Below, in pieces: positions 59,635 through 64,000 of a stretch of DNA of 64,000 bases. Position 1 is the first letter of the stretch. Each line of letters starts with the position of its first letter. The notes under the pieces were generated by a model. That model saw only the letters and a program-made list of their open reading frames with translations, ran no database searches and was not told the DNA's origin. A program made the translations under genes and the position numbers. The stretch lies in assembly GCA_045653035.1 (NCBI GenBank), contig JAZOLO010000003.1, positions 54,799 through 118,798 of the forward strand. The letters run 5' to 3'. This DNA comes from RGIG6353 sp045653035. Its GTDB lineage: Bacteria; Bacillota; Clostridia; Oscillospirales; SIG627.

Positions 59635-60813
59635 CTATTCTACTCCGACGGCAACTGCAAGTCCGTCATAAACAAGATATACGTTTTCTTCGTCAAAAAG
59701 CTCTACCGTACGGTAGCTTCTCTCTGCAGGATAGCTCTTTGTATTTTTTGTTTCTATATCCACTACAGTTACGTCCTCGACTCCCAGTATAAAGACGAAG
59801 CTGTCTGAAAGAGCTACGTCGGTTATTTCTGCATTGACCGTTTTATCCATATAAGTATTTCCAATAGCATCAAAGATAAACATCTTATGGTTTCTTCCAA
59901 CAAGTGCTTCATTGAGTATCAGAACCGTATACTCATCACCTGTTTCAAGCTTCTTTAAAGCCTTTGAATTAAATGACATTTCACTGAGCAGCTTTCCTTT
60001 TCGGTCAAAGAAGCGAAGTACTTTATCGGTGAGGAATACTATGTTCCCCTCTTTGTTAAAGGAAACCTTTACTGTCATTTCGTCCTCGAAGTCGAGAGTA
60101 GCGATAGGCTTTTCGGCAGTAGACGAAAGAAGCACGAGACTTGACACCATATTTCCCATGGTGTTGCTTCTAAGTGTGCCTACCGCCATGTAACTGTCAG
60201 AGTCGTTGAAAATATCAGCTGATATGGCATATTTATCAGTGCTTCGCCAGTTAAAAATATTTTCAAAGCTGTTGTTGTAAAGCTTAAGTGCCGAGGCGTA
60301 GCCCTTTGAGGCGGTTAAAACCACAAAGTTCCCCTTTTTGTCAAGTGCCACGTCATATATGGGATATTCAAAATTGTTTTCCCAAAGCTTTGAAAAGGAG
60401 TTATATATTCCAACGTACTTTGAGCCGATATCGTATACCGCAAAGTACTTATCCCCCGTAGAAAGTGCAGGACGCATTAGAGCAACGTCGCTTGACAGTA
60501 TCTCTTTTGATGAAAGGTCGTAAATCTTAACAGCGGTTTTGGAAACCACTACAAGGTCCTCCTTGAAGGAGGCGGTAACTGTAGAGGAATCAGACTCGAA
60601 ATTTATCTGTGCATTTTCACCGCTTCCAAAGGTTACGGGTCTTACGTCAACGTATTTCATAAGATATCTGAAGTTTTCCACAGTCAGATCCTCGCGGTAT
60701 GAGAAAACGGCAAAGATAACGAAAATTATAAAGATTGCCGCTATTACGTAGCGTATCTTCTTGATACGTGACGAGGTAGAGGTATAGCTGTTTGTATCCT
60801 TGCCTTCCGACAT
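59635..60813 (-). CDS. DUF5711 membrane-anchored beta-propeller-like protein
   Basis: A 392-residue protein: a polar, Ser/Thr-rich cytoplasmic start, one membrane helix (about 24-43), then repeated short strands (VVVSKTAVKIYDLSSKEIL, KYVGIYNSFSKLWENN, KVLRFFDRKGKLL) as in an eight-bladed propeller outside the membrane. Fits the DUF5711 family of Clostridia, function unknown. It sits between truA and cvpA. Confidence 0.8.
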   Translation of the reverse strand: MSEGKDTNSYTSTSSRIKKIRYVIAAIFIIFVIFAVFSYREDLTVENFRYLMKYVDVRPVTFGSGENAQINFESDSSTVTASFKEDLVVVSKTAVKIYDLSSKEILSSDVALMRPALSTGDKYFAVYDIGSKYVGIYNSFSKLWENNFEYPIYDVALDKKGNFVVLTASKGYASALKLYNNSFENIFNWRSTDKYAISADIFNDSDSYMAVGTLRSNTMGNMVSSLVLLSSTAEKPIATLDFEDEMTVKVSFNKEGNIVFLTDKVLRFFDRKGKLLSEMSFNSKALKKLETGDEYTVLILNEALVGRNHKMFIFDAIGNTYMDKTVNAEITDVALSDSFVFILGVEDVTVVDIETKNTKSYPAERSYRTVELFDEENVYLVYDGLAVAVGVE

Positions 60814-60824
60814 TTTTTCTCCTT

Positions 60825-61553
60825 TCAGTAGTCCACCCGATAAAGATAAAGCCCCTCGGGAGGTGCGGTGAACCCCGCTTTTGTTCTATCCTTTTTTTCG
60901 ATTATTTCTTCTATAGTGAGATTATTTCTGCCAAGGTTTATATCTATGAGTGTGCCAACGATTATTCTCACCATGTTGTATAAAAAGCCGTTGGCAGAAA
61001 CCGAAAATATTATTACGCCGTTTTCTTCTTTTACGTCGGCAGAATATATCTTTCTTACGGCATCGGTTATTTTAGAGCCTGTCGCCATAAAAGACGTAAA
61101 ATCGTGCTTACCGATAAGCCCGATGGCGTCTCTTTTCATTTTTTCCACGTCAAGAGGTGTGGAAAAATGGTATGCTCGGTTTTTAAAAAAAGGGTCGCGG
61201 TTTGGAGTATTTAGTATTTTATAGTGATACTCCTTTCTAACGCAGTTATATCTTGCATGAAAGTCCTCTTCTGCCCTCTCACAGTCCTTTACCGCGATAT
61301 CGGGAGGAAGAAGATTATTTAGTCCTTTTATTATTCCCTTTTCGGGAACGTTTTTTTCTGTTTTTACGTTGCATACGTAGTTTTCAGCATGAACTCCGCT
61401 GTCGGTACGGCTACAGCCCGTAACACTCACATCATCACCGAAGAAATTCTTCGCACAAGAGGTAAGCGTTCCCTGAACGGTCACGGCGTTTTTCTGAAAC
61501 TGCCACCCCGAATACCCCGAGCCGTCAAAGGCTAGCGTTAACTTATAATTCAT
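60825..61553 (-). CDS. truA: tRNA pseudouridine(38-40) synthase
   Basis: A 242-residue enzyme isomerising uridines 38-40 in the tRNA anticodon arm. It has LAFDGSGYSGWQFQ, the catalytic Asp in GCSRTDSGVHA, HARYNCVRKEYHYKI and NGFLYNMVRIIVGTL. It follows ecfT by 8 bases, the standard Firmicute order ecfA-ecfA-ecfT-truA. Confidence 0.96.
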   Translation of the reverse strand: MNYKLTLAFDGSGYSGWQFQKNAVTVQGTLTSCAKNFFGDDVSVTGCSRTDSGVHAENYVCNVKTEKNVPEKGIIKGLNNLLPPDIAVKDCERAEEDFHARYNCVRKEYHYKILNTPNRDPFFKNRAYHFSTPLDVEKMKRDAIGLIGKHDFTSFMATGSKITDAVRKIYSADVKEENGVIIFSVSANGFLYNMVRIIVGTLIDINLGRNNLTIEEIIEKKDRTKAGFTAPPEGLYLYRVDY

Positions 61554-61561
61554 CTTTTACC

Positions 61562-62386
61562 TCACAGGGATATTGGAGTTGAAAAGGTGTTGAGATATAA
61601 AATAAGCACAGTAAATACAACGATTACGGGAAGTGTGAGAAAATCTCTCGGCATCATCTTCAGCTCCTTCATTCTCGTTCTGCCCTCGTCACCGCGATAG
61701 CAACGGCACTCCATTGCAATAGCAAGCTCGTCCGCCCTTCTGAACGCCGAAATAAAGAGAGGAATGAGAATTGGTAAAAACGCCTTTGCCTTCTTTACGA
61801 TGCCTCCCTCGTCAAATCCTGCTCCCCTTGCCTTTTGTGCCGATATTATTTTATCGGTCTCCTCGAGGAGAGTAGGAATAAATCTAAGTGCTATAGTCAT
61901 CATCATAGCAAATTCGTGAACGGGAACCTTCACCTTTTTAAGAGGTGAAAGAAGTCTTTCAAGTCCGTCGGTGAGAGTTATGGGAGAGGTGGTGTAGGTG
62001 AGAAGGACAGACGTTCCCACAATAAGAGAGAGAATTCTGAGCATCATAAACACCGCCATTATAACGCCTTTTGAATGTATCTTTATGAAATGCCATTCAA
62101 AAAGGGGTGTTTCACTGGAAGATGTGAAAAAGAGATTTATTACCGCCGTAAAGAGTACTATGAACAATACCGGCTTGATGCTTTTGAGAATAATCTTATA
62201 AGATATTCCCGATAGAGCTGAGAGCAGGGTAACCGTCAGCAAAAGAAAGGCAAACGAATAAACGTTCTTTGCCATAAAGACAGATACCGCAAAGACAAGC
62301 ACGGCAATTATTTTTATTCTGGGGTCAAGTCTGTGCAGTATGGAGTTACCCGAGAAGTACTGCCCCAGAGTTATGTCCTTTAACAT
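61562..62386 (-). CDS. ecfT: ECF transporter transmembrane component EcfT
   Basis: A 274-residue scaffold membrane protein of group II energy-coupling factor vitamin and metal transporters, joining the two ATPases to exchangeable S-components. It starts LGQYFSGNSILHRLDPRIKI, a classic EcfT start, and has the coupling-helix motifs AQKARGA and ECRCYRG. No S-component gene is in the window. Confidence 0.96.
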   Translation of the reverse strand: MLKDITLGQYFSGNSILHRLDPRIKIIAVLVFAVSVFMAKNVYSFAFLLLTVTLLSALSGISYKIILKSIKPVLFIVLFTAVINLFFTSSSETPLFEWHFIKIHSKGVIMAVFMMLRILSLIVGTSVLLTYTTSPITLTDGLERLLSPLKKVKVPVHEFAMMMTIALRFIPTLLEETDKIISAQKARGAGFDEGGIVKKAKAFLPILIPLFISAFRRADELAIAMECRCYRGDEGRTRMKELKMMPRDFLTLPVIVVFTVLILYLNTFSTPISL

Positions 62387-62391
62387 TTATC

Positions 62392-63243
62392 TTATCCTTT
62401 CAAAGCCTTTGTAATAGCAGAATACGCTTCGTCAACGGTATAAACTCCCTCTGCCTCTATAAGTCCCTTTGAGGCAAGAGCTGACGTAAGCTCGGTTATC
62501 TGCGGGAGAAGAAGTCCCGACTTTAAAATAAGGTGTGTTCTCTTGAACACCTCGTCAACAGTACCCGAAATGAGCACTGTTCCTCCCATCATAACGATTA
62601 TATCGTCGGCGTATGCCGCCATATCCTCCATGCTGTGGGAGATGAGGATTACCGTCTTTGAGTTTTCCTTCTGCCAGCGTCTTATACCGTGAAAAATTTC
62701 GTCGCGTCCCTTGGGGTCAAGTCCTGCAGCAGGCTCGTCAAGCACTATAACGTCGGGCTCCATTGCCATAATTCCTGCAATGGCAACACGCCTTTTTTGA
62801 CCGCCTGACAGCTCAAAGGGTGATTTGTCAAAAAGCTCGCTTCCTATTCCTGTGAAACGTGCGGCACTTTCGACTCTTCTTTTTATCTCTCCTTCGTCAA
62901 GTCCCATATTTGACGGACCGAAGGCTATATCACGGAATACGGTTTCCTCAAAAAGCTGATATTCGGGGTACTGGAATACAAGTCCTACCTTGAAACGCAC
63001 CTTGCCTATTTCGGTGGGCTTTTCAAAAATATCCTTCCCCTCAAGAAGTACCTTTCCCGAGGTAGGACGGAGAAGTCCGTTGAGAAGCTGTGCCACCGTT
63101 GACTTTCCTGAGCCTGTATGACCTATAATTCCGGTTATTCTTTTTTCTTTGAAATCAATATCGACGTGTGTAAGTGCCTCTTTTTCAAAAGGAGTGTCGG
63201 GGCTGTAAACGTAAGACACGTCTTCAAGTCTTAGTATTCCCAA
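62392..63243 (-). CDS. ecfA2: ECF transporter ATP-binding protein EcfA2
   Basis: A 283-residue ATPase: Walker A GHTGSGKS, Q-loop VFQYPEYQLFEETV, signature LSGGQKRR, Walker B VIVLDEPAAGLDPKG and SHSMED. The QYPEYQLF Q-loop marks the EcfA2 type. Translation starts at TTG (63243) behind AGAGGT; the gene overlaps or nearly abuts ecfA1 and ecfT. Confidence 0.95.
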   Translation of the reverse strand: MGILRLEDVSYVYSPDTPFEKEALTHVDIDFKEKRITGIIGHTGSGKSTVAQLLNGLLRPTSGKVLLEGKDIFEKPTEIGKVRFKVGLVFQYPEYQLFEETVFRDIAFGPSNMGLDEGEIKRRVESAARFTGIGSELFDKSPFELSGGQKRRVAIAGIMAMEPDVIVLDEPAAGLDPKGRDEIFHGIRRWQKENSKTVILISHSMEDMAAYADDIIVMMGGTVLISGTVDEVFKRTHLILKSGLLLPQITELTSALASKGLIEAEGVYTVDEAYSAITKALKG

Positions 63244-63248
63244 AATTA

Positions 63249-64000
63249 TTACCTCTGTGTATGCTCTAAAATAAGCTTTTCTATTTCTTTTGCCCCTTCA
63301 TCGGGGAAAAGAAGATTTGGTGAAAGGTCAAAGCCGTCAGCAATTAGTCTGTTCACAAGCTCTGTAGTCTGCGGTACGTCAAGTCCGATGCTCTTCAGCC
63401 TTTCCACCTTGGAAAACACCTCTCGCGGAGATGCGTCCATTTCTATATTTCCGTCATTCATTACAATGACTCTGTCGGCGAAAACCGCCTCGTTCATATA
63501 ATGGGTTATGAGAACTACCGTCATGCCCTCGTTTTTAAGTGCCATTATGGCATCGAGCACTTCTTTTCTGCCCTGTGGGTCAAGCATCGCTGTAGATTCG
63601 TCAAAGATTATACATTCAGGCTTCATGGCGATGATTCCCGCAATGGCAACTCTCTGCTTCTGACCGCCTGACAGCTGTGAGGGAGAGTGCTTTTTATACT
63701 CTGTCATATTCACAGCTTCGAGTGCTTCGTCAACTCGGCGTCTTATTTCCAACGGCTCTATTCCAAGGTTTTCGGGGGCAAAAGCCACGTCCTCCTCAAC
63801 GGTGGTTGCTACTATCTGGTTGTCGGGATTTTGAAAGACCATGCCTACTCTGCGGCGTATATCGTATATAAGCTCCTCTTTTGAGGTGTCCATCCCGTCA
63901 ACAAGTACTCTGCCCGATTTAGGGGTAAGAATTCCGTTGAAAAGCTTGGCTAGAGTAGACTTTCCCGAGCCGTTGTGACCCAGCACCGCAACGAAAGAGC
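63249..64000 (-). CDS. ecfA1: ECF transporter ATP-binding protein EcfA1 (5' end outside the window)
   Basis: The frame is open to the window edge; the visible part begins SFVAVLGHNGSGKST (Walker A), so about 30-40 N-terminal residues are missing. It carries MVFQNPDNQIVATTVE (Q-loop of EcfA1 type), LSGGQKQR, CIIFDESTAMLDPQG (catalytic Glu) and ITHYMNE. Pairs with EcfA2 as a heterodimer. A Met at 63986 is internal and not the start. Confidence 0.94.
   Translation of the reverse strand, partial: SFVAVLGHNGSGKSTLAKLFNGILTPKSGRVLVDGMDTSKEELIYDIRRRVGMVFQNPDNQIVATTVEEDVAFAPENLGIEPLEIRRRVDEALEAVNMTEYKKHSPSQLSGGQKQRVAIAGIIAMKPECIIFDESTAMLDPQGRKEVLDAIMALKNEGMTVVLITHYMNEAVFADRVIVMNDGNIEMDASPREVFSKVERLKSIGLDVPQTTELVNRLIADGFDLSPNLLFPDEGAKEIEKLILEHTQR

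Overview
The window looks like a chromosomal segment of a strictly anaerobic, low-to-mid GC Firmicute of the class Clostridia, probably near the Oscillospirales/Ruminococcaceae. The indicators are HrcA/CIRCE control of the dnaK operon, a T-box leader on thrS, SpoVG, an Rnf complex in the clostridial order C-D-G-E-A-B, a group II ECF transporter module, rubrerythrin, a Re-citrate-synthase-like enzyme, and many near-perfect TTGACA-17-TATAAT promoters. No rRNA, tRNA, CRISPR array, transposase or prophage gene was seen. Taxonomy is inference from gene content only.

Layout. 1-13.3 kb (minus strand): rnpA (cut by the window edge) and rpmH, then an orphan solute-binding lipoprotein where dnaA/oriC would often sit. 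Next comes a replication/transcription block read as ileS, a DUF554 membrane protein, yifB/comM, dnaG, two tandem primary sigma factor genes and mtnN. 13.3-22 kb: lipoprotein and cardiolipin synthase, divergent pyruvate kinase, an M18 aminopeptidase, and an amino-acid ABC transporter whose permease carries an extra extracytoplasmic domain. 22-31.3 kb: the Rnf operon, spoVG, murC, ychF, a small possibly SLOG-like gene, and a probable non-coding RNA built as a long hairpin facing a small XRE regulator across a perfect operator-like palindrome. 31.4-36.1 kb: hrcA-grpE-dnaK-dnaJ behind a CIRCE element. 36.1-41.5 kb: iron alcohol dehydrogenase, then thrS (T-box), a DUF975 protein and a fused flavin reductase-rubredoxin-rubrerythrin gene. 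41.5-46.5 kb: Re-citrate synthase, aconitase and NADP isocitrate dehydrogenase, the oxidative branch that makes 2-oxoglutarate for glutamate synthesis. 46.6-47.8 kb: an AT-rich islet with a membrane protein, an XRE regulator and an unknown protein. 47.9-64 kb: ccdA/tlpA-like thiol-redox pair, then a long minus-strand gene train (ecfA1-ecfA2-ecfT-truA-DUF5711-cvpA-pgsA-clpE-degenerate P-type ATPase-DUF1858-trmK-nif3-rqcH) and a phosphodiesterase.

Most genes are housekeeping. Four items stand out. (1) An intact 869-residue P-type ATPase homologue has lost every catalytic motif while keeping the fold and the reading frame. (2) A single ORF joins flavin reductase, rubredoxin and rubrerythrin but keeps an internal Shine-Dalgarno and ATG for the rubrerythrin part. 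(3) A promoter-hairpin-terminator unit at 30.6-30.9 kb has stem irregularities that are G-U pairs only in minus-strand RNA. (4) Two adjacent complete rpoD genes occur. Which of these is truly undescribed cannot be decided without database searches.
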